Assembly: GCF_003014615.1 (NCBI RefSeq)
Contig: NZ_PYGI01000002.1
Coordinates: forward strand, 1 to 64,000
Direction of reading: 5' to 3'
DNA from: Marinobacterium halophilum
GTDB lineage: Bacteria; Pseudomonadota; Gammaproteobacteria; Pseudomonadales; Balneatricaceae
Length of the DNA: 64,000 nucleotides
Part shown: positions 16,437 through 25,849 of the stretch, one piece after another
Position numbering within the stretch: position 1 is the stretch's first letter
Layout of the letters: every line of letters starts with the position of its first letter
Made by a program: the position numbers and the translations under genes
The notes under the pieces: generated by a model
What the model was told of the DNA's origin: nothing
Seen by the model: the letters and a program-made list of their open reading frames with translations, nothing else
Databases searched by the model: none

Positions 16437-17822
16437 TTACCCCTCCTTCTTCGCCTTGGCTGCCAGACCTTCAAGCAAATAACGCTGCCAGGTGGAGTGC
16501 TGGTTCACGTACAATCCTTCCTGGGTAAATTCGGTCCCGGTGATGACCGGCTCAATATCCAGAGCCCGGGTGTTCGCTGTCGGACCAAACGCCCAATGCT
16601 CACAACCGCGGGAGATATCATTCCAACGCTCGGCACGCCCTTCAAAACCCTTCTGTGCCTCACGAAATTCCACCAGATCATCCGGCGTGCCCATACCGGA
16701 CACGTTGAAGAAGTCTTCAAATTGACGGATGCGGTTTTCGCGGTCGTCATCGGATTCGCCCTTCACCCCCAGACAGAAGCTGTGCACTTCTGTCTTATTC
16801 CAGGCAACCGGACGTACCACCCTCAGCTGCGAGCTGATTTGATCCATAAAGAACAGACTTGGGTAGACATTCAGGTTACGCAAGCGGTGCATCATCCACT
16901 CGGCACGGGCTTGACCATACTCTGCTATCAAACGCGGCATGACCGAGGCATAACCTGGACGCACCTCAGGGTTGGGCATATCACTGAAGAGGATGGTGTG
17001 GCCATTTTTAAACGCGAACCAGCCATCATCGGTTTCCTTATCACCTGCACCCAGCTTGCTGTAGTCCAGGGTTTTACTGCTCCCACCATGCTTGGCTGCT
17101 TCCTGCTGCTGCCGCTGCTGTACCGTCGCCACGTAATTGTAATGCACGGTACTGACATGATATCCATCAAGGCCGTTCTCGTTTTGTAGCTTCCAATTAC
17201 CGTCAAACGTGTAGGAAGAGGAGCCCGGCAGCACTTCCAGCTCACCGGTAGATGACTGTGCTGCCATCATGTCGAAACCGATGCGGGCATCGCCGAGAAA
17301 TTCTTCCAATGATTGCGTGCATTCGGTATTCAGGTTAATGAACACAAAGCCCTGATAGTTACTGACCAGTGCCTTGCGCAACCCTCGGGTCGATTTATCG
17401 AAATCCGCTGGGTATTCATCCGGGGCCTTGACCTTGACCAGCTTGCCGTCGGTCTTGTAACACCAGGCGTGGAACGGACAGGTGAACGTAGACTGGTTAC
17501 CCTTGCAAACACGGGTTAAGGTCGCGCCACGGTGCTGGCAAGCATTCAGCAGCGCATGAATCTCTCCTTTGGCATCACGCGTAATAATCATCGGCTGACG
17601 GCCAGCCTGCATGGTGAAAAAGTCGTTGGGGTTAGCGATCTGACTTTCGTGACAGGCATAGATCCAGGTGCTCTCGAAGATGAACTCCATCTCGAGGTCG
17701 AACAGTTCACGATCAGTGAAAATTTCGCGAGCCACCTTGTAAGTCTTGTCATTGGGACGAAAGTCGAGAGCGGTCTCAACCTTCTCACGCCAACTTTCCA
17801 GAGTCTGTTTATTATTATTCAC
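16437..17822 (-). CDS. antA: Anthranilate 1,2-dioxygenase large (alpha) subunit AntA-like
   Basis: This alpha subunit of a Rieske non-haem iron oxygenase would convert anthranilate to catechol with release of CO2 and ammonia. From the chosen start it has 461 residues. The Rieske ligands are C95-x-H97 (CQHRG) and C115-x-x-H118 (CPFHAW). The mononuclear iron site is in ENGLDGYHVSTVH. I prefer a GTG start at 17822 because a GGAG Shine-Dalgarno lies 8 bases upstream and family alignment begins there; an ATG at 17882 would add 20 residues. BenA is the main alternative, but the nearby indole-to-anthranilate genes favour AntA. A divergent AraC gene follows. Confidence 0.87.
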   Translation of the reverse strand: MNNNKQTLESWREKVETALDFRPNDKTYKVAREIFTDRELFDLEMEFIFESTWIYACHESQIANPNDFFTMQAGRQPMIITRDAKGEIHALLNACQHRGATLTRVCKGNQSTFTCPFHAWCYKTDGKLVKVKAPDEYPADFDKSTRGLRKALVSNYQGFVFINLNTECTQSLEEFLGDARIGFDMMAAQSSTGELEVLPGSSSYTFDGNWKLQNENGLDGYHVSTVHYNYVATVQQRQQQEAAKHGGSSKTLDYSKLGAGDKETDDGWFAFKNGHTILFSDMPNPEVRPGYASVMPRLIAEYGQARAEWMMHRLRNLNVYPSLFFMDQISSQLRVVRPVAWNKTEVHSFCLGVKGESDDDRENRIRQFEDFFNVSGMGTPDDLVEFREAQKGFEGRAERWNDISRGCEHWAFGPTANTRALDIEPVITGTEFTQEGLYVNQHSTWQRYLLEGLAAKAKKEG

Positions 17823-17906
17823 GATTAGGTCTCCATTGGTGGCAGGCCAGTCTCTGCCCACCTTTCTGTTCGTTGTATCCATAAGACCAGAACGAGACCT
17901 ATGCCA

Positions 17907-17944
17907 GCTATCCGCTTTTTTCAGGAGTGCTATCCCCTTTTTCC
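17907..17944 (-). promoter_or_regulatory. 22-bp direct repeats in the antA promoter region
   Basis: GCTATCCGCTTTTTTC (17907-17922) and GCTATCCCCTTTTTCC (17929-17944) are direct repeats with a 22-bp period, about two helical turns. Each contains TATCC, the reverse complement of the GGATA half of XylS-type sites, but the TGCA half is degenerate. The spacing and place, in the 258-bp gap between antA and its divergent AraC-type gene, fit an AraC-family operator next to the -35 region of antA. Confidence 0.6.
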
Positions 17945-18080
17945 TATTGAGTACGCAAAATGTTCCACAGATGGGAAAACGTTGACCAACAGCCTTATCT
18001 AGTGCTAATTTTAAGGGTGGTATTTAACTGCCAAGGCCCAACAAGCCAAAATCATATAATAATTAAAAAATGGTTATTCC

Positions 18081-19091
18081 ATGCGGGAAAAAGAAATATT
18101 TCTCAGCGGCAAGCCGCCCAAGAAACTGATAGCCGACATCCATAACGCGGACGACGCCGAATCCTGGATGTCGAATATATGCGGACCTCATGACCTGACC
18201 GTATATGATGCCAAGAGAATGCATTTCAGACATATTGGTAATATATTAAACTCAACGACGACCGCAATTGGAAATATTGAATACGGCACAGATGTTACGA
18301 TTAAAGTTGAGGACTTGAGCAATAGTTATAGCATAAGCTTACCCGTGAGCGGATTTCAGGAACTCAGCTGTAGTAACAGTAACAACGTACAGTCAAATAT
18401 TACCAGCGGCGTCATCATCTCCCCCTCGGCCCCCTATGAACTGAATATCAGTGGCAACTGTCGTAAGACACTGGTGCGTATATCCCGCCAAGCCATGGAA
18501 ATTGGACTGGAGGCCATGATAGGAAAGCCTGCTATCAGGCCCTTGATCTTCGAAGCAAAAATGGATGCAAAAGTGGGTGCGTCCAGCGCCTGGTGGCGTA
18601 CTATTCGCTACATTGAAACCGAACTGAGCAGTGCTGACAGCCTTTACAACAGCCCCGCTTTTATCCGAGATATTGAACAAGCCCTGATTAAGGGAATTTT
18701 AACCTCACAGCCACATAATTATTCTGATGATGTCAAGAATTCACTCAGGAATCACCTGCCATCATATATGGTAAAAACCATTGACTATCTGAAAGAAAAT
18801 GCTAAAAATGAAATTCATATGGATGATGTAGAATGGATTTCAGGCGTTTCAAGAAACAAACTTTACTCCGACTTCAAGCGTTATATCGGCATACCACCCA
18901 CGGCCTATTTAAAGCGTATTCGTATGGATGGTGTCCGTACAGATATTATTAAAAGCTTAGGCGGAGAAAGCATATCAACCTTGGCCTTGAGCTGGGGCTT
19001 TAATCATTTGGGACGTTTTTCAACCGAATACAAGAAAATGTTCGGCGAAACACCATCGGAAACCCAAGCCCAAGCCAAGCTCAGTTTCTAA
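18081..19091 (+). CDS. AraC/XylS-family activator of the ant operon
   Basis: This 336-residue protein has the same length and architecture as the other AraC regulator in the island: sensor domain at about residues 50-215 and double helix-turn-helix at 235-330. Recognisable blocks are WISGVSRNKLYSDFKRYIG and LALSWGFNHLGRFSTEYKKM. It belongs to the AntR/AndR/BenR branch and probably activates antABC expression in response to anthranilate. It diverges from antA, with 22-bp direct repeats between them. Its coding sequence is more AT-rich than the ant genes. The Shine-Dalgarno before this ATG is weak. Confidence 0.85.
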   Translation: MREKEIFLSGKPPKKLIADIHNADDAESWMSNICGPHDLTVYDAKRMHFRHIGNILNSTTTAIGNIEYGTDVTIKVEDLSNSYSISLPVSGFQELSCSNSNNVQSNITSGVIISPSAPYELNISGNCRKTLVRISRQAMEIGLEAMIGKPAIRPLIFEAKMDAKVGASSAWWRTIRYIETELSSADSLYNSPAFIRDIEQALIKGILTSQPHNYSDDVKNSLRNHLPSYMVKTIDYLKENAKNEIHMDDVEWISGVSRNKLYSDFKRYIGIPPTAYLKRIRMDGVRTDIIKSLGGESISTLALSWGFNHLGRFSTEYKKMFGETPSETQAQAKLSF

Positions 19092-19112
19092 TTGCCTACA
19101 TAACTTTAAGAA

Positions 19113-19135
19113 GTAGAGCTTATGTTAAGCTCTAC
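19113..19135. terminator. Bidirectional hairpin between araC-type gene and hisM
   Basis: GTAGAGCTTA (19113-19122) and TAAGCTCTAC (19126-19135) form a perfect 10-bp stem with a 3-base loop between two convergent genes. The 5' flank is T/A-rich but no long U-tract follows on either strand. Confidence 0.6.
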
Positions 19136-19158
19136 CATGCCATAAGCGGATACACCGG

Positions 19159-19893
19159 CTAATCCTTTAGCCGGGGATCGACTGCCACCAGCTCAGCCGG
19201 CATTTTGTAGTGCTGATGCCGATTGAGTCTTTTTTCCAGCAGACGGAAGCAACCGATCATCACCGCTGTAATCACCAGATAGAGCACACCGGCGGCAAAA
19301 AATATCTCCAGCGGCGTGTAGGTACGGGCGATGATGGTGCGTGCCGCACCGGTAATATCCAGCAGCGTAATGGTCGAGGCCAGTGAGCTGCTTTTCAGCA
19401 TCAGGATCAGCTCGTTGCCATAAGCCGGCAACACGGTGCCGAACGCACGCGGCAGCACGATACGACGGATTTTCAGCATTCGGCTCATGCCAAAGGCATC
19501 TGCGGCTTCCAGTTCCCCTTTCGGAATCGCCTGAATGGCACCGCGGATCAACTCTGCCGTATAGGCCGCCGTATTCAGCGTAAAGGCGATAATGGCACAC
19601 CAGTAAGGCTCCCGCAGGATCGGCCAGAGCGCCGACTCACGTACCACCTCGAACTGCGAAGCGCCGTAGTAGATCAGAAAGATCTGCACCAGCAGCGGCG
19701 TACCACGAAAGAAAAAGATATAACCGAACGGCAGCATCCGCAGCCAGCGGTTGTGCGATGCACGCATCAGTGCCACCGGCACCGCCAGCAGCAAACCCAG
19801 CAGCCCGGACAGAAATACCAGCTCAAGCGTTACCCAGACGCCATCAAGCAAACGCGGGTAATAGTCGATAATGACGTTCCAGTCCCAATTCAT
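19159..19893 (-). CDS. Polar amino-acid ABC transporter permease (HisM/ArtM-like)
   Basis: This 244-residue permease has the EAA motif region ELEAADAFGMSRMLKIRRIVLPRA, typical of the histidine/arginine/ornithine/octopine family, and about five membrane helices. It dimerises with the HisQ-like partner whose stop overlaps its start by 4 bases. The four-gene order ATPase, binding protein, permease, permease on the minus strand is that of basic-amino-acid importers. Substrate could be arginine, lysine, ornithine or an opine. Confidence 0.9.
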   Translation of the reverse strand: MNWDWNVIIDYYPRLLDGVWVTLELVFLSGLLGLLLAVPVALMRASHNRWLRMLPFGYIFFFRGTPLLVQIFLIYYGASQFEVVRESALWPILREPYWCAIIAFTLNTAAYTAELIRGAIQAIPKGELEAADAFGMSRMLKIRRIVLPRAFGTVLPAYGNELILMLKSSSLASTITLLDITGAARTIIARTYTPLEIFFAAGVLYLVITAVMIGCFRLLEKRLNRHQHYKMPAELVAVDPRLKD

Positions 19894-20582
19894 GTGACAG
19901 CCCTCGTTGAAGCTGGATCTGATCGGCGCTCAAGCCAGGAAGTCGTCGCCGTCGACAGCACCGTCAGGCCCAGATAAATCAGGGCGGCGGCCATGTAGAA
20001 CGTGAAGGGCTGATTGGTGGAACCGGTGGCCACATACGCCTGGCGCATCAGGTCATCAAGACCGATCACCGAGACCAGTGCCGTATCCTTGAGTAACACC
20101 TGAAACAGGTTGCCAAGGCCCGGCAGCGCCAAACGCCATACCTGCGGCAAAATAATACGAAAAAAGGTTTTCAGCGGAGTCATGCCCAACGCTTGAGCCG
20201 ACTCCCACTGCCCCTTAGGGATCGCCTGGATCGCTCCCCGCAATACCTCGGTTGAATAGGCACCAAAGGCGATTGACAAGGCGGCGACACCCGCCGCAAA
20301 GGCACTGATCTCGATATAGTCGGTATAGCCAAACTGTTCGGCAATCGCCATCAGGATGACCGAGCCACCAAAGTAGATCGTCAGCACCAACAACAACTCG
20401 GGAATGCCACGCACGAAGGTGGTGTAGAGTGTGGCCAGCGCACGCGCTGGCCAGAAACTGGACAATTTAGCTGCCGCGCCGATCAACCCGAAGAGCAAAC
20501 CGAAGACAAGACTGGTCAGTGCCAGCTTGACCGTTACCCAGGCACCGGACAGCAGCAGGTCACCAAAACCAAGTAGATCCAT
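19890..20582 (-). CDS. Polar amino-acid ABC transporter permease (HisQ/ArtQ-like)
   Basis: This 230-residue permease has the EAA-loop block QWESAQALGMTPLKTFFRIILPQ and the FVRGIPELLLVLTIYFGG segment that marks HisQ-type subunits. It sits between the binding protein gene (50-base gap) and the HisM-like gene (4-base overlap). It forms half of the membrane channel of the importer. Confidence 0.9.
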   Translation of the reverse strand: MDLLGFGDLLLSGAWVTVKLALTSLVFGLLFGLIGAAAKLSSFWPARALATLYTTFVRGIPELLLVLTIYFGGSVILMAIAEQFGYTDYIEISAFAAGVAALSIAFGAYSTEVLRGAIQAIPKGQWESAQALGMTPLKTFFRIILPQVWRLALPGLGNLFQVLLKDTALVSVIGLDDLMRQAYVATGSTNQPFTFYMAAALIYLGLTVLSTATTSWLERRSDPASTRAVT

Positions 20583-20632
20583 GAACAGAGTATCCGCTAG
20601 CGGGGCCCGCCTGAGCTGACCCCAGGCTGTTG

Positions 20633-21391
20633 TCAGTAGATGGAGAACGGGAAGTAACGGGCGTTGATCTCTGCGTAGGTACCATTTTCAACAATGGCCT
20701 TGATCGCCGCGTTGAGTTTTTCCTTCAACGGATCACGTTTGCGTACGGCAATGGCCACTTGGTCACCCATATCAAGCTCTTCACCCCTGAACTCAAAGCC
20801 CTGGCCCTCTTCACTTTGCAGCCAGTTATACGCCGGAAACTTGTCAGACAACAATGCATCAAGACGGCCGCTGGCCAAATCCAGATAGGCGTTGCCCTGA
20901 GTCCCGTAGAGTTTGACGTTGACCTCGTCAGCCAGCTCGTCTTCCAGATACTGTCCCGCCCATGTCGCACGTTGCGCGCCGACGGTCAGCCCCTTAAGAC
21001 CTTCCTTCGTGGTCTCCAGCGCCTTGTCCTTGGCCACCACGAACGCAAATACATTGGAATAGTAACGGTCGGTGAAATCAACCACACGCAGGCGCTCTTT
21101 GGTAATCGACATGGAGGCGATGATGGCATCGTATTTACGCCCCATCAGCCCCGGAATGATGCCATCCCAGTCTTGCGCCACGATCTCGCACTCGACCTGC
21201 ATTTCGGCACACAAGGCTTTGGCGATATCGATATCGAAGCCAATCAGCTCGCCCTGCTCATTGATCATGTTGAACGGTGCGTAGGCACCTTCAGAGGCAA
21301 TGCGGAGTTTATCCGCCGCCATGGCGGCCATGCTGGAAAAGGTCGTCAGTACTGCCAGCGCGGTCACTGTCAGGAGTTTGCTTATTTTCAT
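20633..21391 (-). CDS. ABC transporter periplasmic basic-amino-acid binding protein
   Basis: This 252-residue SBP_bac_3 family protein has a signal peptide cleaved after SMAAMA (about residue 25). The ligand-pocket blocks are EGAYAPFNMINEQGELIGFDIDIAKAL, WDGIIPGLMGRKYDAIIASMSIT and the RATWAGQYLED segment. It captures ligand for the HisQMP-like complex. The pattern resembles HisJ/ArgT/OccT, binding lysine-, arginine- or histidine-like amino acids. Two cysteines close together (ALCAEMQVECE) could form the disulfide seen in this subfamily. Confidence 0.9.
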   Translation of the reverse strand: MKISKLLTVTALAVLTTFSSMAAMAADKLRIASEGAYAPFNMINEQGELIGFDIDIAKALCAEMQVECEIVAQDWDGIIPGLMGRKYDAIIASMSITKERLRVVDFTDRYYSNVFAFVVAKDKALETTKEGLKGLTVGAQRATWAGQYLEDELADEVNVKLYGTQGNAYLDLASGRLDALLSDKFPAYNWLQSEEGQGFEFRGEELDMGDQVAIAVRKRDPLKEKLNAAIKAIVENGTYAEINARYFPFSIY

Positions 21392-21455
21392 AGCGTTTCA
21401 AGCCGATTCAGTTGTGTTGGACAATACCGGTGAAATCCTGGCGTTCAGCCTGCCA

Positions 21456-22229
21456 TCAGGCATGGCTGGCCATGAAATCACGTACCCGCTGTGAACGCGG
21501 GCGGTCGAAAACTTCTTCCGGCGTACCGGACTCTTCGATCTGTCCCTGATGCAGGAACACCACCTGACTGGACACCTCACGCGCAAAGCGCATTTCGTGG
21601 GTCACAATCAACATGGTGCGGCCCTCCTCGGCCAACGAACGCATGACGGCCAGCACTTCATTGACCAGTTCCGGGTCCAATGCCGATGTCGGCTCATCGA
21701 ACAACAACACTTGCGGGTCCATCGCCAATGCGCGAGCAATCGCTACACGCTGCTGCTGCCCACCCGACAGGTTAGCCGGATACGCGTCACGTTTGTTCAG
21801 CAAACCAACCCTGCCAAGCAGTTCTTCGGCGCGGCTGATCGCCTGGTCGCGAGGCTGCTTGAGGACTTGGGTTGGCGCCTCAATAATGTTTTCCAGGATG
21901 GATTTGTGCGGCCAGAGATTAAAGTTCTGGAACACGAAACCAATGCGCGAGCGCAAGCGTTCGAGCTGACGGGCGTTGGCGGCACGCAGATCACCACCTT
22001 TGCCCGACACCAGCTCCAACGTTTCACCGGCTATACGGATCTGACCCTGGCTAGGCTGTTCCAACAGGTTGATACAGCGCAGCAAGGTACTTTTGCCGGA
22101 ACCGCTCGAACCCAGTATCGAGATCACTTCGCCATCACTGGCACGCAGGGAAACACCCTTGAGGACTTCCAGCGAACCATAGGACTTATGGATGTCGATC
22201 AGTTCTAGTGCGGTATTTTTTTCGGTCAT
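21456..22229 (-). CDS. Polar amino-acid ABC transporter ATPase (HisP/ArtP-like)
   Basis: This ATPase is complete: Walker [15 protein letters not shown]-loop, signature [13 protein letters not shown], Walker [15 protein letters not shown] and the H-loop VTHEM. From the ATG at 22229 the protein has 257 residues, as usual for HisP; an upstream in-frame start would add 19 residues without family support. It is the first gene of the operon. The 130 bases upstream hold its probable promoter, with no feature I can fix precisely. Confidence 0.92.
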   Translation of the reverse strand: MTEKNTALELIDIHKSYGSLEVLKGVSLRASDGEVISILGSSGSGKSTLLRCINLLEQPSQGQIRIAGETLELVSGKGGDLRAANARQLERLRSRIGFVFQNFNLWPHKSILENIIEAPTQVLKQPRDQAISRAEELLGRVGLLNKRDAYPANLSGGQQQRVAIARALAMDPQVLLFDEPTSALDPELVNEVLAVMRSLAEEGRTMLIVTHEMRFAREVSSQVVFLHQGQIEESGTPEEVFDRPRSQRVRDFMASHA

Positions 22230-22359
22230 AGGCTCAACGCTAGGAATGCGACCATCAATAAAGTAAACGATCAATTCTACTACCAAAGTATAAAATCGTC
22301 ATCTTTTGGTCTATGACGGCAACTCAGAATGCCACTGCCAACATCCTGAGTACCTGACC

Positions 22360-22842
22360 TCAACGTTCCGCGAGCGCTTCCAGCGCGGCCCCACTCAAGC
22401 GATAAACCGTCCACCCGTCCATGGGCTTGGCACCAATGGACTGGTAAAACCCGATCGCCGGTTCGTTCCAGTCCAGCACCGACCACTCAAAACGACCACA
22501 CCCCCTGGCCACAGCCAGTGCAGCGAGGTGTTTCAAAATCGCTTTCCCGGCACCAAACTTGCGATACTCCGGCGACACGTACAGGTCTTCAAGATACATG
22601 CCATTGCGGCCTACCCACGTGGAGTAGTTGTAAAAATACACGGCAAAGCCGATCGGTTCGCCATTCATCAGGCAGATAATCGCATCAACCGTTGAGTCCG
22701 CGCCAAAGATACTGCGGCGAATATCCGCTTCCGTTGCCACCACCGCTTCCGGCTCTTTCTCGTAGGTGGCCAACTCATTGATAAACCGAAGAATCAGAGC
22801 CGAATCATCAATTCTGGCTTCCCTTATTTCAATTGAGTGCAT
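22360..22842 (-). CDS. GNAT N-acetyltransferase (SSAT/thialysine acetyltransferase-like)
   Basis: This 160-residue protein has the GNAT acetyl-CoA site YLEDLYVSPEYRKFGAGKAILKHL (R/Q-x-x-G-x-G/A pattern, about residues 82-105). It also carries the GCGRFEWSVLDWNEPAIGFYQSIGA block characteristic of the spermidine/spermine and thialysine N-acetyltransferase group. It therefore probably acetylates a small diamine or amino-acid-like substrate. It lies just upstream of the amino-acid ABC operon on the same strand, with a 130-base gap, which may or may not be meaningful. Confidence 0.82.
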   Translation of the reverse strand: MHSIEIREARIDDSALILRFINELATYEKEPEAVVATEADIRRSIFGADSTVDAIICLMNGEPIGFAVYFYNYSTWVGRNGMYLEDLYVSPEYRKFGAGKAILKHLAALAVARGCGRFEWSVLDWNEPAIGFYQSIGAKPMDGWTVYRLSGAALEALAER

Positions 22843-22939
22843 GTTTTCTCCACAACATTACAGCGTGATCGTGCGGCGCGATAATGCGGCATTTCAGATC
22901 ATCTTGCCACTGCTAGCCTTAAACGTGCTGAACAGCTGC

Positions 22940-25801
22940 TCAATTGGTCATAAGCGTCAATAACTGACGTTGGTCCACAGGATCGATCTGTGCGGGACTC
23001 AAATAACGCTCGGCATAACGCAGGTAGATGCCTGACGTCAGAAACAACGTAAACAGTTCAGGATCGAGATGACCATTACGCGCCATCAAGGCCATAATGC
23101 GCAGAGATTCTGACAGAGGTTTGGCGGTTTTATACGGCCGATCAGCCGCTGTCAGCGCCTCAAACACATCGGCCAGCGCCATGATGCGTTCGGGAATACC
23201 GAGGTCAGCGGCGGACAGACGACGGGGATACCCGCCACCATCCATGCGTTCATGATGGTTGCCGGCAATATCGGGTACCCGTTTCAGATTTTCAGGCCAA
23301 GGCAGCTGGTTCAGCATGCGGATGGTTTGCACGATGTGATTGTTGATAGTGAAACGCTCCTCGGGTGTCAGCGTGCCATAACGCTGGGTCAGGTTATACA
23401 ACTCACCGAGGTTCCATTCCGCTTCCGGCAATTGCATATCAAATCCCCAGCTGTTGGCCGGGTTACCCACTTCCACCGGAGGCCGCGCCCCATTCCACGG
23501 TTGATAATGTTCAGGCCTGTCCGCCAGCAGCGTTTCCTTGACCGGCAAGGTTGTGGTGTCGTCCTCCGGCATCCGCTCCAGCTCCTCATGCGACAACCCC
23601 GGGCGGTTGTCGAAGTGTCGCCACCATTCCTGAGCACCGATACGGCGAATCTCGGCCACCGCCTCATCACTGAGTGATTCACCGCCCATGTTGATGTGGG
23701 CTACGTATTCGAAGTCCTGCTGCAGCTGTTGCTGCCGCTGCCGTTTGCGTTCACGCAACAGCACTTCGTCACCGGTTTCGATCACCCCTTGCAGGTACTC
23801 GATTTCAGCATCACGCCACAACACCTCGAAGCGGGTACGCACCTCATGAATGCGGTTGTACAGGGCATCCAGCTTGGTCGCCTTGTCCAGTACATGCTCT
23901 GGCGTGGTGATTTTGCCGCAATCGTGCAGCCAGGCGGCCAGATGAAATTCGTACCGCTCCGCTCGGCTCATGGCAAAATCGGCAAACGGCCCCTGTCGGC
24001 TATCCACCGCCGCGTCGGCCAGCATCTGCGCCAGTTCGGGAACTCGCTCGCAATGGCCGCTGGTATGCGGTGATTTGGCGTCAATCGCATCCGCCAACAG
24101 ACGGATAATCGCCTCCATCAGCCGCTTTTGGGCTTCAACCAGCTGACGGGTTTCGATCGCCACGGCCGCTGAGCCCGACAGTTCGGCAACAAAACGATCC
24201 AGCGTTGCGTCAGCCCACTTACCCGCTGCCAACCGCAACGCCATGACGCCTGCCGGATGCGTTTCGCGCCCCGTCAGCGGCGTCATCAGCCACTCGTCGG
24301 CCTGCTCGCCCAACATTGTGCGCACGGCATCGGTCTGAGCCGTTGCGCTGGCCTGAGGACAGTCCAGAGCCTGTGGCACCCCCTGCTCACCAGCGGTATG
24401 TACATCGGTATTCAGGTGAAGTTGATGTGTATCACCATCATAGAGATAGATCACACATTCACGTGCTTCGATACTGGCCTTGAGGTGCGACGCCACCGTA
24501 GGCAGCATCTGGCTGAGTTCCCGCTCACGCGCCAGGGTGTGACTGATCGCCTGGAAATGCACGATGGCCGACGCCATTCGGTCCAGCACCCGCGCCAACA
24601 TATTGACCTCATACACCATGGAGCGGCTGCTGACCCGATGACGGAAATCGAACCGTGACAGCGCCCCGACCTGATCGGCCAGTTGATCCAGTGGCCGTGC
24701 CAGACGCACTGAACCCCACCACCCCAGCAGCAGCATCACCAGTGCAGCCAGCAGCGACCAATACAGCATTGCGATCCCTTGCTGCCGTGCTCCGGCCAGC
24801 AGTTCGGCCGAGGGCACTGTCACCAGCAGCTCCAGAGCCTCGCCGTTCATCGCCAGCAACGGCATTCGAATGCCATACCAATCACGTTCGTCGAACAGGT
24901 AATGCACCATCTCTCCGCCCGCAGGTGCCAGACGTTGCAATTCGCTCAGTTCGGGTGCATCCAGCTCGCTCAGTGTGGCCAATCGCACACTCTGTGCCTC
25001 GGTACGGATCATATTCTGGACATCGGGCCAGGCTACGACCTGCCCCTGTGGAGTCACCACCGCCATGCGGTAATGCGAATCCGGCTTGAGGCTCTCAAGC
25101 TGTACCGATATGTCCTGTACCGAAGCGTCGATCCCCACCACGGTACGCTCAGGACCGGCGACCGACAGGGTTACGCCAACCTCGGCAGTGGTAAAAAACA
25201 GATAGGGCGGGGTCAATACCGGCTCGTCGCTGGACAAGGCTTGCCGGTACCAGTCACGCTGGTGCGGGTCGAAGGCATACTCCGGAACGTCTCGTGCCTC
25301 CAGCAGCTGAAGGGTCTCACTGTAAAACAGCCATTGCCTGCTGGCTTTATTGATACTCTGCAACAGCCAGGCCGACCCGACGGGTGCCGCCAGTGTTTGC
25401 TGAAAGCGGGGGTGACGCAGTTTGCGCAGTAACAGAAAATCATGATCGGCATAGCCAACATAAACGGCGCTGATCATGGGGTTGGCATCAAGGGTTTCCG
25501 CCAGTACCGGCAGGCGTTGCAGGCGCTGTTCCAGCGTAGCGGTCCGCAGCAGCGGGTCGTGGGTCAGCAGGCGAAGACTGCTTTTGAGGGGATGCAGCAG
25601 GCGAGTACTGGCACTGTCCAGGCTACCTGCCATCTGGTGCGCCATCTGCTCCGAGGCCTGCACCAGTACCTCACGATGGCTGAAGTAGGCACTGCTGATC
25701 AGTATTGCACTGAGCAACAGTGTCCCTGCCATGACGGACAGGCTGATAATCCAGCGCAGCCGCATGCCCGCATTCAACGTCCTGTTCATTGCCACCGCCA
25801 C
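22940..25801 (-). CDS. Membrane HD-GYP c-di-GMP phosphodiesterase with Cache, HAMP and GAF domains
   Basis: This 953-residue sensor has a membrane helix at about 17-39, a periplasmic Cache-like domain at 40-340, a second helix at 341-363, and then HAMP (about 360-415), GAF (about 420-550) and HD-GYP domains. Metal ligands include H626-D627 (WLHDCGK) and HH849-850. The GYP motif is G857-Y858-P859 in ERMDGGGYP. The family hydrolyses c-di-GMP. A charged, coiled-coil-like insertion of about 160-175 residues separates the HD from the GYP half, which is unusual. Its ligand is unknown. It is a likely modulator of the c-di-GMP riboswitch and VpsR-like regulator encoded about 5-10 kb away. Confidence 0.9.
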   Translation of the reverse strand: MAVAMNRTLNAGMRLRWIISLSVMAGTLLLSAILISSAYFSHREVLVQASEQMAHQMAGSLDSASTRLLHPLKSSLRLLTHDPLLRTATLEQRLQRLPVLAETLDANPMISAVYVGYADHDFLLLRKLRHPRFQQTLAAPVGSAWLLQSINKASRQWLFYSETLQLLEARDVPEYAFDPHQRDWYRQALSSDEPVLTPPYLFFTTAEVGVTLSVAGPERTVVGIDASVQDISVQLESLKPDSHYRMAVVTPQGQVVAWPDVQNMIRTEAQSVRLATLSELDAPELSELQRLAPAGGEMVHYLFDERDWYGIRMPLLAMNGEALELLVTVPSAELLAGARQQGIAMLYWSLLAALVMLLLGWWGSVRLARPLDQLADQVGALSRFDFRHRVSSRSMVYEVNMLARVLDRMASAIVHFQAISHTLARERELSQMLPTVASHLKASIEARECVIYLYDGDTHQLHLNTDVHTAGEQGVPQALDCPQASATAQTDAVRTMLGEQADEWLMTPLTGRETHPAGVMALRLAAGKWADATLDRFVAELSGSAAVAIETRQLVEAQKRLMEAIIRLLADAIDAKSPHTSGHCERVPELAQMLADAAVDSRQGPFADFAMSRAERYEFHLAAWLHDCGKITTPEHVLDKATKLDALYNRIHEVRTRFEVLWRDAEIEYLQGVIETGDEVLLRERKRQRQQQLQQDFEYVAHINMGGESLSDEAVAEIRRIGAQEWWRHFDNRPGLSHEELERMPEDDTTTLPVKETLLADRPEHYQPWNGARPPVEVGNPANSWGFDMQLPEAEWNLGELYNLTQRYGTLTPEERFTINNHIVQTIRMLNQLPWPENLKRVPDIAGNHHERMDGGGYPRRLSAADLGIPERIMALADVFEALTAADRPYKTAKPLSESLRIMALMARNGHLDPELFTLFLTSGIYLRYAERYLSPAQIDPVDQRQLLTLMTN

Positions 25802-25849
25802 CTGCAGAAAACTCTACAGGCAGCATAGACGAGTTTCAGGACTGTCCGA

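Noticed and set aside
15951-17189. 412-codon plus-strand open frame
   Set aside because: It lies antisense to antA and antB and is a by-product of their codon bias; no family features.
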